Origin: Mariluticola halotolerans | Lineage (GTDB): Bacteria; Pseudomonadota; Alphaproteobacteria; Rhizobiales; Devosiaceae | Direction: 5' to 3' | Assembly: GCF_021611515.1 (NCBI RefSeq) | Contig: NZ_CP090960.1 | Span: 868,001 to 932,000, forward strand | DNA length: 64,000 bases | Shown: positions 19,408 to 28,785 of the stretch, one piece after another | Layout: the number at the start of each line of letters is the position of its first letter | Position numbering within the stretch: position 1 is the first letter of the stretch | Made by a program: the position numbers and the translations under genes | Notes under the pieces: model-generated | Seen by the model: only the letters and a program-made list of their open reading frames with translations | What the model was told of the DNA's origin: nothing | The model's database searches: none

Positions 19408-19462
19408 ATACTAACCTTTAGTATAGGCGTGACTTCCGCATGGCTGGCATAAACCTTAGTAT
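19408..19462. promoter_or_regulatory. TTAGTAT palindrome and half-site upstream of the response regulator
   Basis: A perfect palindrome, ATACTAA (19408-19414), CCT, TTAGTAT (19418-19424), is followed by a second TTAGTAT at 19456-19462. Both lie in the 183-bp divergent spacer, 25 to 80 bases before the response-regulator start. Inverted heptamers are the binding mode of NarL/LuxR-type regulators, so autoregulation is a reasonable guess. Confidence 0.5.
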
Positions 19463-19486
19463 CATTGCGCAAGGGAGCCAAATGAC

Positions 19487-20107
19487 ATGCGAATACTTAT
19501 TGCGGATGACCATGATCTCGTTCGAGAAATGATTGCCGATGTTCTGGAACGGGAGGCAGAATGCACGGTTGCCCATGCGGCCAGCATTGATGCGGTCATC
19601 GAGGTGCTCAAGCAGAGCGAACCGTTTGATTTGATCTTTCTTGATTACCAGATGCCGGGCATGAATGAACTCGCCGGCATGCGTCTGGTCATGCGCACAG
19701 CGCCGGACACACCCGTAGCCCTGCTCTCCGGGGTCGCCAACAAAACCGTGGCCCAGCGCGCCATAGACGGCGGCGCAAAAGGCTTTGTGCCCAAGACCAT
19801 GAAAGCGCGCTCGCTGGTCAACGCTGTCAAATTCATGGTGGCGGGCGAGGTTTTTCTGCCCGTCAATTTCATGACCGGCGCGGATCAGGCGCCTGAAAGC
19901 GCCACCGCACTCGGCCTCACCAAGCGCGAGCTTGAGGTATTGGCCGGGCTTTGCGAGGGCATGTCGAACAAGGAGATCGGTCTGCGTCTCGATCTTCAGG
20001 AAGTGACAGTCAAACTGCATGTCAAAACCCTGACCCGTAAGATGAATGCCAAAAACCGGACCCATGCGGCCATGCTGGCACGGGACATGGCACTCCTCGC
20101 CGGCTGA
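19487..20107 (+). CDS. LuxR/NarL-type response regulator
   Basis: 206-residue two-domain regulator. The receiver has acidic residues at DDHD and the phospho-acceptor Asp53 in IFLDYQMPG. The C-terminal HTH-LuxR domain is complete: LTKRELEVLAGLCEGMSNKE, then the recognition region with VTVKLHVKTLTRKM. It starts at ATG 19487 after an AAGGGAGCC ribosome site. It is transcribed divergently from the periplasmic protein and hybrid kinase, so it is the likely final acceptor of that relay. Confidence 0.9.
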   Translation: MRILIADDHDLVREMIADVLEREAECTVAHAASIDAVIEVLKQSEPFDLIFLDYQMPGMNELAGMRLVMRTAPDTPVALLSGVANKTVAQRAIDGGAKGFVPKTMKARSLVNAVKFMVAGEVFLPVNFMTGADQAPESATALGLTKRELEVLAGLCEGMSNKEIGLRLDLQEVTVKLHVKTLTRKMNAKNRTHAAMLARDMALLAG

Positions 20108-20285
20108 TCACTTGCAGCCCGGTCACACACAACCCGGTCACAACAACCCGCTCCCTTGCCACCTGCCCCCTTGCCTGCGGTTTCAAGGCCCGGATCAAAC
20201 AAATATTCCAGCCTGCCCCCTTCCCTTGCCCCGCCGCTAGCTGGTATCGTGTTATCGTTAATCCAAAAAATCAGAGAGGCGCAAA

Positions 20286-21275
20286 ATGCTGTATCGGCGT
20301 TTGGGCAAGTCTGGCTTGAAAGTCAGCGAATTTTCTTTTGGCGCGTGGGTCACCTTCGCCAAACAGGTAGATACGGGCGCGGCGGCCAGCCTCATCGGCA
20401 CCGCTTACGACGCGGGTGTCAATTTCTTTGACAATGCCGAGGGCTATGAATCGGGTGCCGCCGAGCAGGTCATGGGCGATGCCATCAAACAGCTCGGGCT
20501 GAAGCGCGACACCTATGCGGTGTCGACGAAAGTCTTCTGGGGCGGCGAAGGGCCGATGAACAAGGGCCTGTCGCGCAAGCATATCGTGGATGCCTGCCAT
20601 GCCGGCCTGAAACGGCTCGGTGTCGATTATCTCGACCTTTATTATTGCCACCGTCCCGACGTCACCACCCCGATCGAGGAAACCGTTTCGGCAATGCATA
20701 ATCTGGTCACACAGGGCAAGATTTTGTACTGGGGCACCTCGGAATGGTCTGCCCAGCAGCTGACCGAGGCCTATGCCGTGGCGCGGCAATACAACATGAC
20801 GCCGCCGACCATGGAACAGCCGCAATACAACATGTTCACCCGCGAGAAGGTTGAGGGCGATTACCGCCCGCTTTACGACCTGATGGGCCTTGGCACCACG
20901 ATCTGGTCACCGCTGGCCTCCGGGCTTTTGACCGGCAAGTACAATGACGGCATCCCGGCGGACAGCCGTGCCAACCTGCCCGGCTATGAATGGCTCAAGG
21001 AGAATTTCGAGAGCGATGCGGGCAAGGCCCGGATCAACAAGGTCAAGGCGCTGGCCAAGCTTGCAGATGAAGCCGGCATGCCGATCCATCACATGGCCCT
21101 GCTCTGGTGCCTGTGCAATCCGAATGTCTCCACCGTCATTCTCGGGGCATCCAAGGAAAGCCAGCTCAAAGACAATCTGAAAGCCCTCGACAGCCGCGAC
21201 AAGCTGACCGGCGAGCTGATCGAGAAGATCGAGACCATCCTCGACAACAAACCGGCTGAACCCCAGACGTTCTAG
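20286..21275 (+). CDS. Aldo/keto reductase, K+ channel beta-subunit-like group
   Basis: NADPH-dependent aldo/keto reductase of 329 residues with a TIM barrel. The catalytic tetrad is visible: Asp49 and Tyr54 (FFDNAEGY), Lys82 (VSTKVFW) and His122 (YCHRPD). The C-terminal cofactor-binding stretch STVILGASKESQLKDNL matches the AKR6/Kv-beta group (YghZ-like). It is preceded by a 178-bp spacer with a short CCCGGTCACA tandem repeat (about 20117-20140) and no gene, and followed by a strong terminator. The substrate is unknown. Confidence 0.9.
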   Translation: MLYRRLGKSGLKVSEFSFGAWVTFAKQVDTGAAASLIGTAYDAGVNFFDNAEGYESGAAEQVMGDAIKQLGLKRDTYAVSTKVFWGGEGPMNKGLSRKHIVDACHAGLKRLGVDYLDLYYCHRPDVTTPIEETVSAMHNLVTQGKILYWGTSEWSAQQLTEAYAVARQYNMTPPTMEQPQYNMFTREKVEGDYRPLYDLMGLGTTIWSPLASGLLTGKYNDGIPADSRANLPGYEWLKENFESDAGKARINKVKALAKLADEAGMPIHHMALLWCLCNPNVSTVILGASKESQLKDNLKALDSRDKLTGELIEKIETILDNKPAEPQTF

Positions 21276-21285
21276 TAAATAAAAA

Positions 21286-21320
21286 AAACGGCGGCGCGGC
21301 CTCAGCCTGCGTCGCCGTTT
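21286..21320. terminator. Bidirectional intrinsic terminator
   Basis: Stem AAACGGCG (21286-21293) and CGCCGTTT (21313-21320), flanked by an A run on the left and a T-containing tail on the right. It lies between the convergent aldo/keto reductase and FKBP genes and can serve both. Confidence 0.75.
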
Positions 21321-21350
21321 ATCTGTTTATGCTGTTGGCGCGCGATCGCG

Positions 21351-21779
21351 TCAGACGACTTCGACGAGCTCCACATCGAACACCAGATCCTTGCCCGCAA
21401 GCGGGTGATTGGCATCAAGGGTCACCTCGGCATCGCCGATTTCGGTGACAGTCAGCGTGATCTGGTTGCCATTCTGGGTATTGGCCCCAAGCTGCATGCC
21501 AACCTGCAAATCGATATCGGCGGGAATGACGGTGCGTTCAACGCGCTGCACCTGGGCGGGGTCGTGGGCCCCATAGGCTTCAGGCGCCGGAATGGTGACG
21601 GTCGACTTGGTGCCGACTTCCATGCCGTCAATTTCCTTCTCAAGCCCTTTGATGACCTGGCCTGCGCCCAGCTGGAATTCCAGCGGATCGCGCCCTGTCG
21701 ATGAATCGAACTGGGTGCCGTCGGTCAGTTTACCGGTGTAATGGATGCGCACAGTGTCGCCAGTCTTGGCGTGTGTCAT
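21351..21779 (-). CDS. FKBP-type peptidyl-prolyl isomerase, SlyD-like
   Basis: 142-residue prolyl isomerase of the SlyD group: FKBP halves (GDTVRIHYTGKLTDGTQFDS, and a C-terminal HPLAGKDLVFDVELVEV) around an insert-in-flap chaperone domain. The metal-binding His-rich tail of E. coli SlyD is absent; the protein ends right after the FKBP fold. The frame opens at 21845, but ATG 21779 matches the family start. It is likely a cytosolic folding helper. Confidence 0.92.
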   Translation of the reverse strand: MTHAKTGDTVRIHYTGKLTDGTQFDSSTGRDPLEFQLGAGQVIKGLEKEIDGMEVGTKSTVTIPAPEAYGAHDPAQVQRVERTVIPADIDLQVGMQLGANTQNGNQITLTVTEIGDAEVTLDANHPLAGKDLVFDVELVEVV

Positions 21780-21942
21780 GATCAAACCTTTATTTCTTTG
21801 GGAGTTTACGGCCGGCTGCGGTTCAATGACCCGCCGGCACTTCACGTCAAGGGCCCCTGGCGCGGCCCCGCTCTGGGGCCGAACCTAAAGAACCATGACG
21901 AAATGTAAACAGCCCAATCTGAAGGTTTTAAGGCAGCCTGCC

Positions 21943-22692
21943 CTATTTCCGGTCGCCGGGCCGGATATCGGTATAGTCTTTGGTGACCGGTTTGCCGCGG
22001 AATGTGACCCAGAAATAGTTGAGCACATAGGTGCCTGCAGTCTTGAACACACCCTCTTCCTCAAGCCGGCGGCCAGAGGTCAGCATGGGCAGGCCGAAGG
22101 TCCATTTCACCGGACCAACCTTGCTCAGGCGCACGGCGATATCAGTGTCTTCGCCATAAAACGAGATGGATGTGTCATAGCCACCCGCCTTGACCCAGGC
22201 CGAGCGGCGGATGACAAAATTGCCGCCCTGGATCATCGAGCCGACCCGCAGAACGAAGCGGTTGAGCAGGTAAACGGCAAACGAGATGTAGTAGAACATG
22301 CGCACGAGGAACCGGTTCCACAGCGACAGGTCGTGATAGATATAAGGCCCGCTCAGCGCCACCAGTTCCGGCTGGCGCTCAAAGGTGGTCAGCACGGTGT
22401 CGATCCAGCCCTCGGGCAATTCGGTATCCGCGTCGATATTGGCCACCAGTTCGGCCGTGGAGGCTTCAAACCCGGCCCGGCGCGCATGCACCAGCCCCTT
22501 TTGCAGCTCATTGACCACGGTCACGCCGGGAAACGCTGCGGCAACTTCGCCCGTCCGGTCGCTCGAGGCGTTGTTGACGACAATGATTTCGGCATTGATT
22601 CCGGTACGCTTGACCTCGCGCAACACAGCCTCAACACATGGGCCTATAAGAGCTTCCTCATTATAGGCAGGAATAACAAACGCCAGATCCAT
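21943..22692 (-). CDS. Family 2 glycosyltransferase
   Basis: 249-residue GT-A fold glycosyltransferase. It has MDLAFVIPAYNEE at the N-terminus, a nucleotide-sugar metal motif DAD at residues 87-89, GGNFVIRRSAW, and an acidic GEDTDIAVRLSKVG motif near the catalytic base. A hydrophobic stretch (about 145-170) suggests membrane association. The frame extends to 22806; ATG 22692 gives the canonical family N-terminus and has GGGG upstream. It is monocistronic. The sugar and acceptor are unknown; lipid-linked or exopolysaccharide synthesis is possible. Confidence 0.88.
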   Translation of the reverse strand: MDLAFVIPAYNEEALIGPCVEAVLREVKRTGINAEIIVVNNASSDRTGEVAAAFPGVTVVNELQKGLVHARRAGFEASTAELVANIDADTELPEGWIDTVLTTFERQPELVALSGPYIYHDLSLWNRFLVRMFYYISFAVYLLNRFVLRVGSMIQGGNFVIRRSAWVKAGGYDTSISFYGEDTDIAVRLSKVGPVKWTFGLPMLTSGRRLEEEGVFKTAGTYVLNYFWVTFRGKPVTKDYTDIRPGDRK

Positions 22693-23121
22693 CAAGGATT
22701 CCCCAGTTTCAGCGGCTTTATAGTCAATCGCCCCGTCAAGGCCAACCGGCTTGTTGCGAGTTGATAACAGAAGAGCACAGGGAAACGCCCAAAACAAAGC
22801 AGCCAACGGGCCACTTTAAAAGGGAAAGACCGTGGCGGATCAGATCACGCCACGGTCTTCCTGGATACAAGCGCCGCGCTGTTGAGGGCTTGGGGACCGC
22901 GGCGGACTATGTATCCACTCACCCGTGCATGGGTCGTTTGCCAGAACCGGGCGAGTTCCTACAATAGATGGTGACGTTCCGGCCGGTTTAAAGACCGGTC
23001 ACCAAAAGGTGAATGCAGCAACACGCGTGCGGAATAGTTGCTCTTGTCCGGCGAAACTGTCATGGCTGATAGGCAAGAGAAAAAAGAACATTCAGAGCCG
23101 CTATGGTGCGGAAGGAAGAAC
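22693..23121. other. Spacer with a strong hairpin and a possible amn leader
   Basis: 429 bases between the divergent GT2 and amn genes, with no supported gene. A perfect 12-bp stem (AAGACCGTGGCG at 22826-22837, CGCCACGGTCTT at 22848-22859) lies at 134 bases from the GT2 start and is followed by T-rich sequence on the minus strand. Nearer amn, GGTGA (22970-22974), TCACC (22999-23003) and GGTGA (23008-23012) can pair in two exclusive ways, with CCGGT/ACCGG (22983-22987 and 22994-22998) supporting the first. These features suggest leader-based control but are hand-found. Confidence 0.45.
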
Positions 23122-24597
23122 ATGGAAATCATCAGCCCAGAGGCACTCCCGACAAAATCCTTCAACGATCCCGTCAAGGCATGGGAATATGTCGCTGAAA
23201 TCTATCATCGTAATACAAGCTTTATCCGTGACCATCTGGTCGCCCTGAGCAAGGGAAAAGTGCCGGCAGGCAAAGTGCGCGCGACCTATCCGCAGGCGCA
23301 GATTGCCTCAACCAGCCACCAGAAGGTCGACTCCCGCCTGCCTTACGGATTTTTGCATACGCCGGGCGTCTACCGCACGACATTGAGCGATCCGGACCTG
23401 TTCAAGACCTATCTGATCGAACAGTTCTCGCTCCTGCTGAAAAACTATGTCGGCGACATCGAAATCAGCGAATCCGACACCCCGATCCCGCTGCATTTCG
23501 CGGTCAGCCCGCAAGAGCGGATCGACGGGGAAATCATCAACCGTATCGGCGTGCCGCTGCGCGATCTGTTTGATGTGCCGGACCTGCAGAATACCGATGA
23601 CGAGATTGCCAATGGCACAGTCGTTCCAGCGTCAGGCGGCCCCTATCCGCTGGCGGCCTTTACGGGCCCAAGGGTGGATTATTCGCTTCAGCGGCTCGCC
23701 CATTACACCGCAACCAATCCGAGCCATTTCCAGAACTTCGTGATTTTCACCAATTACCAGTTCTATATCGAGGAATTTCAGCGGGTTGCCCATAAATACA
23801 TGGAAAGCGGCCATCCCGATTACGACCGGTTTGTCGAACCGGGCAATGTCATCACCACCAATAGCCGGCTGGGCGGTGGCACAGTGGGCGAACATCCGCC
23901 GCGCATTCCGCAAATGCCCGCCTATCATCTCACCACAGGTGAAAGCCGCGGCATCACCATGGTCAATATCGGTGTCGGCCCGTCCAACGCCAAGACCATC
24001 ACCGACCATGTGGCTGTGCTCAGGCCCCATGCCTGGCTGATGCTGGGCCATTGTGCGGGCCTCAGAAATTCGCAGGAACTGGGCGATTATGTGCTGGCCC
24101 ATGCCTATGTGCGCGAAGACCATGTGCTCGACGCCGACCTGCCGCTTTCGGTACCCATTCCGGCACTGGCCGAGGTTCAGGTCGCGCTGGAACAGGCGGT
24201 GGCTGAAGTCACCAAGCTTGAGGGTATGGAAATCAAGCGGGTTATGCGCACCGGCACCGTGGCGACATTCGACAACCGCAACTGGGAATTGCGCGACCAA
24301 AAGGAAATCGTCCAGCGGCTCAGCCAGTCCCGCGCCGTGGCGCTGGATATGGAGAGTGCCACGATTGCAGCCAATGGCTTCCGGTTCCGGGTGCCCTATG
24401 GCACGCTGCTTTGCGTCTCTGACAAGCCTTTGCATGGCGAAATCAAACTGCCGGGCATGGCTTCGGAATTTTATCGCACCCAGGTCAACCAGCATTTGCT
24501 GATCGGTCTGAGGGCGATGGAAATCCTGCGCGATCAGCCCCCTGAACGCCTGCATTCACGCAAATTACGCTCTTTTGCGGAAACAGCCTTCCAGTAA
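23122..24597 (+). CDS. amn: AMP nucleosidase
   Basis: Hydrolyses AMP to adenine and ribose 5-phosphate, adjusting adenylate pools. It has 491 residues, close to E. coli Amn (484). The N-terminal regulatory domain includes ISPEALPTKSFNDPVKAWEYV. The C-terminal nucleoside-phosphorylase-like domain shows GGGTVGEHPPRIPQM, MLGHCAGLR, AVALDMESATIAANG (catalytic and ribose-binding region) and CVSDKPLHGEIKLPGMA. The frame opens at 23038; ATG 23122 is chosen because GGAAGGAAG lies just upstream and the length fits. Its 3' end forms half of a terminator stem. Confidence 0.95.
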   Translation: MEIISPEALPTKSFNDPVKAWEYVAEIYHRNTSFIRDHLVALSKGKVPAGKVRATYPQAQIASTSHQKVDSRLPYGFLHTPGVYRTTLSDPDLFKTYLIEQFSLLLKNYVGDIEISESDTPIPLHFAVSPQERIDGEIINRIGVPLRDLFDVPDLQNTDDEIANGTVVPASGGPYPLAAFTGPRVDYSLQRLAHYTATNPSHFQNFVIFTNYQFYIEEFQRVAHKYMESGHPDYDRFVEPGNVITTNSRLGGGTVGEHPPRIPQMPAYHLTTGESRGITMVNIGVGPSNAKTITDHVAVLRPHAWLMLGHCAGLRNSQELGDYVLAHAYVREDHVLDADLPLSVPIPALAEVQVALEQAVAEVTKLEGMEIKRVMRTGTVATFDNRNWELRDQKEIVQRLSQSRAVALDMESATIAANGFRFRVPYGTLLCVSDKPLHGEIKLPGMASEFYRTQVNQHLLIGLRAMEILRDQPPERLHSRKLRSFAETAFQ

Positions 24598-24610
24598 GGA
24601 AGGCTGTTTC
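24580..24610. terminator. Terminator hairpin embedding the amn stop codon
   Basis: Perfect 13-bp stem: GAAACAGCCTTCC (24580-24592) and GGAAGGCTGTTTC (24598-24610), with the amn TAA stop in the 5-base loop. It sits between convergent amn and maeB and could act on both strands; the T run is short. Confidence 0.65.
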
Positions 24611-24625
24611 ACGCCAAATTCAGGT

Positions 24626-26908
24626 CTACCGCAGGGACAAAGCTTCCGTGGCGGCAATCGCTGCGGCATTGACAATGCCGCGGCTGGTTGTTGATGGCGC
24701 AAGGATATGGGCCGGGCTTTTCGTGCCCATCAGCAAGGGCCCGACTGAAAGCGCATTGTTCATTTCCTTGAGCAGCGTCATGGAAAGGTTGGCCGATTCC
24801 AGGTTTGGGAACAGCAGCAGATTGGCTTCGCCCTGCAGCATGGACCCGGTGATATAGCGCTCACGCAATTCTTCGTTAAGCGCCAGATCGCCCTGCAATT
24901 CGCCCTCAACGATAAAGTCGGGCGCGACGGCTTTGAGCTTTTGATAGGCTTCACGCATTTTATAGGCACTGTCGCCATTGCGCGAACCGAAATTCGAATA
25001 GCTCAACAGCGCGGCCTTGGCCTCGATATTGAAGCGCTTGAGGTGGCTGCGCGCCTGCAGGGCGATGTCGACCACCTCATCGGCTGTCGGGTCCAGCGTC
25101 ACATAAGTGTCCGCGAGGAAAAACACGCCGCGCGGCATGATCAGCATGGACATGGCCGAGACGTCCTTGACGCCGTCGGCCAAACCGATCACCGACTTGA
25201 TGTCCCGCACATGCTTGATGAACCGGCCCTGCAGACCACAGATCAATGCATCCGCCTCACCGCGTTTCACCGCCAGCGTGCCAATCACCGTTGTATTGGT
25301 GCGCACGATGGTGCGCGCGGTGTCGGGTGTCACGCCGCTGCGTCCCACAAGCGAATGGAACAGGGAGACGTAATCGCGATAACGCGGATCGTCCTCAGGA
25401 TTGATGATCTCGAAATCCACACCCGGCTTCAGCGTCAGGCCAAAGCGTTCAATGCGGCTCTCAATGACTGCCGGACGGCCGATCAGGATCGGGCGCGCGA
25501 TGCCCTCTTCCAGAATGACCTGTGTAGCGCGCAACACGCGCTCGTCCTCGCCATCGGCAAATGCGATGCGTTTGCCCTTGCCCTGAGCCTGTTCGATGAT
25601 TGGTTTCATCACCAGGCCGGAGCGGAACACAAAGCGGTTCAGGCTGTCCTTATAGGCGTCAAAATCGGTGATCGGACGCCGGGCAACGCCGCTATCCATG
25701 GCGGCCTTGGCAACCGCCGGGGCAATTTTCAGAATCAGGCGCTGATCGAACGGGCTTGGAATGAGATATTCCGGCCCGAAAATCGTGCCCGCACCGGTGG
25801 CCGAGGCTTCGAGCGCGGGTTCATGGGCCAGTTTGGCGATGGCGACCACAGCCGCCATTTTCATTTCCTCGTTGATCGCTGTCGCGCCCACATCAAGCGC
25901 GCCGCGGAACAGGAACGGGAAACAGAGAACATTGTTGACCTGATTGGGGTAATCCGAGCGCCCGGTGCAGATCATGGCGTCCGGTCGCACTTCGCGGGCC
26001 AGTTCCGGCATGATTTCCGGTGTCGGGTTGGCCAGCGCCATGATCAGCGGGTTCTTGGCCATGTTCTTGAGCATTTCCGGCTTCAGCGCACCGGCAGCAC
26101 TCAGGCCGATGAAAATGTCCGCGCCGTCCATGACTTCCGCCAGCGTCTTTGCGGTTGTGTCACGGGCAAAGGCTGCGCGCCATTTGTCCATTTCCTCATT
26201 GCGCGTCGTGGTGACCAGACCGTCGCGGTCCCCCACCCAGATGTTTTCGCGCTTGGCCCCAAGGCTGATCAAAAGGTTCAGACATGCGATAGCGGCAGCA
26301 CCGGCGCCCGAGGTACAGATTTTTACATCTTCGAGCTTTTTGTTGGCGAGCCGCAGGCCGTTGAGAACCGCTGCCGCCACGATGATCGCGGTACCATGCT
26401 GATCGTCATGGAAAACCGGAATTTTCATGCGGGCACGCAATTGCTCTTCAATATCAAAGCAGTCCGGCGCCTTGATGTCTTCGAGGTTTATGCCGCCAAA
26501 GGTCGGCTCCAGCGGGCGCACCACTTCGATGAACTTTTGCGGGTCCAGTTCGTCGATTTCAATATCGATGGCATCAATACCGGCGAATTTCTTGAACAGA
26601 ACCGCCTTGCCTTCCATCACCGGCTTGGACGCGAGTGCGCCAATAGCGCCGAGGCCCAGCACCGCCGTACCATTGGAGATCACCGCAACCAGATTGCCCC
26701 GTGCGGTATAGGCATAGGCTTTTTCGGGATCGTCGGCGATTTCCTCACACGGAGCGGCAACACCGGGCGAATAGGCGAGTGCCAGATCGCGCTGGTTGCC
26801 CAGCGGCTTGGTGGGCACAATCTCGATCTTGCCGGGTTTTGGAAATTCATGAAAATGCAGCGCAGCTTCGCGCAAGGCTTTCTGCTGCTCGGTCAATTCG
26901 CGAGACAT
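24626..26908 (-). CDS. maeB: NADP-dependent malic enzyme with phosphotransacetylase-like domain
   Basis: Oxidative decarboxylation of malate to pyruvate, linking the TCA cycle to gluconeogenesis and NADPH supply. It has 760 residues, the usual size for the fused form. The malic enzyme half has [56 protein letters not shown] and a Rossmann region [16 protein letters not shown]. The C-terminal third is PTA-like ([37 protein letters not shown]) and in this family acts in regulation rather than catalysis. ATG 26908 has GAAGGGGA upstream; the frame extends to 27025 without a better start. Confidence 0.95.
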   Translation of the reverse strand: MSRELTEQQKALREAALHFHEFPKPGKIEIVPTKPLGNQRDLALAYSPGVAAPCEEIADDPEKAYAYTARGNLVAVISNGTAVLGLGAIGALASKPVMEGKAVLFKKFAGIDAIDIEIDELDPQKFIEVVRPLEPTFGGINLEDIKAPDCFDIEEQLRARMKIPVFHDDQHGTAIIVAAAVLNGLRLANKKLEDVKICTSGAGAAAIACLNLLISLGAKRENIWVGDRDGLVTTTRNEEMDKWRAAFARDTTAKTLAEVMDGADIFIGLSAAGALKPEMLKNMAKNPLIMALANPTPEIMPELAREVRPDAMICTGRSDYPNQVNNVLCFPFLFRGALDVGATAINEEMKMAAVVAIAKLAHEPALEASATGAGTIFGPEYLIPSPFDQRLILKIAPAVAKAAMDSGVARRPITDFDAYKDSLNRFVFRSGLVMKPIIEQAQGKGKRIAFADGEDERVLRATQVILEEGIARPILIGRPAVIESRIERFGLTLKPGVDFEIINPEDDPRYRDYVSLFHSLVGRSGVTPDTARTIVRTNTTVIGTLAVKRGEADALICGLQGRFIKHVRDIKSVIGLADGVKDVSAMSMLIMPRGVFFLADTYVTLDPTADEVVDIALQARSHLKRFNIEAKAALLSYSNFGSRNGDSAYKMREAYQKLKAVAPDFIVEGELQGDLALNEELRERYITGSMLQGEANLLLFPNLESANLSMTLLKEMNNALSVGPLLMGTKSPAHILAPSTTSRGIVNAAAIAATEALSLR

Positions 26909-26999
26909 GCGGTCCCCTTCCGGTTTTTTGTAAATGTTGGTGCCATTAATCGGCGGGAAAAGAAAGCCCGACATGCTGCTTGAGGGTCGAAACCTTACA

Positions 27000-28631
27000 T
27001 CAGGCCGCTTTTTCAGCAGCATCATCCGCCGCGCCCGGCGATATGCTGGCCGCTGCGACCTTGCCGGCGCGGGCCGGTGCGCCGTTCAGGGCCTCTGCCA
27101 GTTCGACAAACGAGGCTGTGGGCAGCGCCGGCGCGAACAGGAACCCCTGCGCCTGGGAAACGCCATGATTGCGCAGGTAAACCGCCTGGGCTTCCGTCTC
27201 GACCCCTTCGGCAACGATTTCCACGCCCATGTCATTGGCCATGTTGATCAGGCCGTCCAGCACAGGCACGCTGTCGGCCTCGGGCTTGATCATGCTGACA
27301 AACACACGGTCGATCTTGATAATATCCACCCCAAGCGTCTGGATCGCCTCTAGGTTGGAATGGCCGGTACCGGCATCATCGATGGCCAGACGGCACCCAA
27401 GGGCCTGCAGCCCGCCAATCACCCCGTCCACGGCCATCTGGTTGACCAGCGGGCGGCGCTCGGTGATTTCGAATGTCAGCTGGCGGAAACTGATGCCGGA
27501 GCCGTCAAAGATCGCCTGCACATCGTCGACAATCGAGGTGTCGCGGAAATGCCCTTCAAACAGGTTGATGCCGACTTTCAGGTCCGGCATGTCCCGGCAG
27601 ATATGCGCCAGATCCGCACGGACCTGCTGCATCAGCTTGATGGTCATGGGAATGGCCAGTCCGGTCGCTTCGGCATAATCGATGAACATGCCCGGCGAGA
27701 CGATCTTGCCGTCCTTCTTCACCCAGCGCACCAGCACTTCGCAGCCGGCCAGCCGTCCGGTCGAGATATTCATGATCGGCTGATAAAAGGGTTTCAGCTC
27801 ATTGCGCTCGATGGCCCGCTCCAGATCGAAGACCGGCAGGCGTACGCGCCGGACATACTGGAAGGCGAGCAGCAGAAACGCCGCGCTCATCATCGCCGCA
27901 GCCATCGTGATTCCGATATCAAGCGTCGTGTATTGCGCGCGCACCGCTTCAAACGGGATGGCCGCCACACTCATCAGCGGCAAGGCGTCCGCAATCACAC
28001 GGGAGGCCACCATCTCGCCGCCCGCTTTACCCGCATCCGCGAGCGCGGGGTCGCCATAGGTGATGATTTCGGTGCCATCGGTCAGGGCGATGCGCAACAG
28101 CGCGGCATTGGCGAATTCACGCGGCAATCCGCCCTCCAGCCGCGGGCTGATATGCACGAAAGCGGAAATCATGCGATTGGCGCCGACAAAGCGCGTCACC
28201 TTGAGGCTCGGCAGGGTTTCTCCGGCGAACCGCACCACGCTGATCGATTCCGCATTGCCGGGAATGGTCAGCCCTTCAGACAGCATCGAATAGCTGACCG
28301 GTGCCCCAAAGCCGTTGCAATACTGAACGCCGTCGTAATTCTCGACCAGAACCTGTTTCAGACAGATATTGGCCTGCAGCTGTTTCTGGACATTGGCCAC
28401 AAAGGTGGGCGCACAAAGCGACGGGCTGTCATTCAGAATCTGGTGGATGGCGGACACGCCGCCATAAACCGCATCCTGTGCCTCGGCCGTCAGTGATTCC
28501 AGGCTGGCAAAAAGGCGCTGTGATTCCCGGTCACGCACATAGGTATCGAGCAAATAATCGACCGCGAGCACGGGCACAAAAGCCAGCAGCGCCCCCAATA
28601 CGATCAGAATTTGCGATAGACGAGAGTTCAC
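27000..28631 (-). CDS. CSS-motif EAL domain c-di-GMP phosphodiesterase
   Basis: 543-residue membrane phosphodiesterase. TM1 (about residues 8-26) and TM2 (about 240-260) bracket a periplasmic CSS-type sensor with Cys73, Cys90 and Cys105, which in this family is redox controlled through disulfides. The cytosolic EAL domain keeps the catalytic set: EVLVRW (298-303, EVL in place of EAL), Asn356, Glu388, Asp418-Asp419 (DDAGTGHSN), Lys439, Glu475 and Gln495. It is therefore predicted active. It starts with GTG preceded by GGAGAGG and lies 91 bases upstream of maeB on the same strand. It would oppose PleD at 59.7 kb. Confidence 0.92.
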   Translation of the reverse strand: MNSRLSQILIVLGALLAFVPVLAVDYLLDTYVRDRESQRLFASLESLTAEAQDAVYGGVSAIHQILNDSPSLCAPTFVANVQKQLQANICLKQVLVENYDGVQYCNGFGAPVSYSMLSEGLTIPGNAESISVVRFAGETLPSLKVTRFVGANRMISAFVHISPRLEGGLPREFANAALLRIALTDGTEIITYGDPALADAGKAGGEMVASRVIADALPLMSVAAIPFEAVRAQYTTLDIGITMAAAMMSAAFLLLAFQYVRRVRLPVFDLERAIERNELKPFYQPIMNISTGRLAGCEVLVRWVKKDGKIVSPGMFIDYAEATGLAIPMTIKLMQQVRADLAHICRDMPDLKVGINLFEGHFRDTSIVDDVQAIFDGSGISFRQLTFEITERRPLVNQMAVDGVIGGLQALGCRLAIDDAGTGHSNLEAIQTLGVDIIKIDRVFVSMIKPEADSVPVLDGLINMANDMGVEIVAEGVETEAQAVYLRNHGVSQAQGFLFAPALPTASFVELAEALNGAPARAGKVAAASISPGAADDAAEKAA

Positions 28632-28748
28632 CGGGAACCTCTCCGAGTGTGCCGCGTGGTGACCCTGACTAGCACCGAGGGTTTAAAGTCCTGTTAAGGC
28701 TTACAAAGCCTTACAAAAAGGCTCAGCCCACCCCTTACAAAAGACGGG

Positions 28749-28783
28749 TTTGAACCGGCCAGGCAGGCCCTGGCCGGTTCAAA
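28749..28783 (-). terminator. Intrinsic terminator of aspS
   Basis: 15-bp perfect stem TTTGAACCGGCCAGG (28749-28763) and CCTGGCCGGTTCAAA (28769-28783), loop of five, starting two bases after the aspS stop. A CTTTT tract follows on the minus strand. TTACAAA is repeated three times in the adjacent spacer. Confidence 0.75.
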
Positions 28784-28785
28784 AC

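Noticed and set aside
20108-20285. CCCGGTCACA tandem repeat as a regulatory array
   Set aside because: Only two good units and one partial are present, with irregular ends. Too little to support a binding-site array.
24941-26983. 680-codon plus-strand frame opposite maeB
   Set aside because: Fully covered by the malic enzyme gene on minus. His- and Arg-rich low-complexity translation is typical of antisense shadows.
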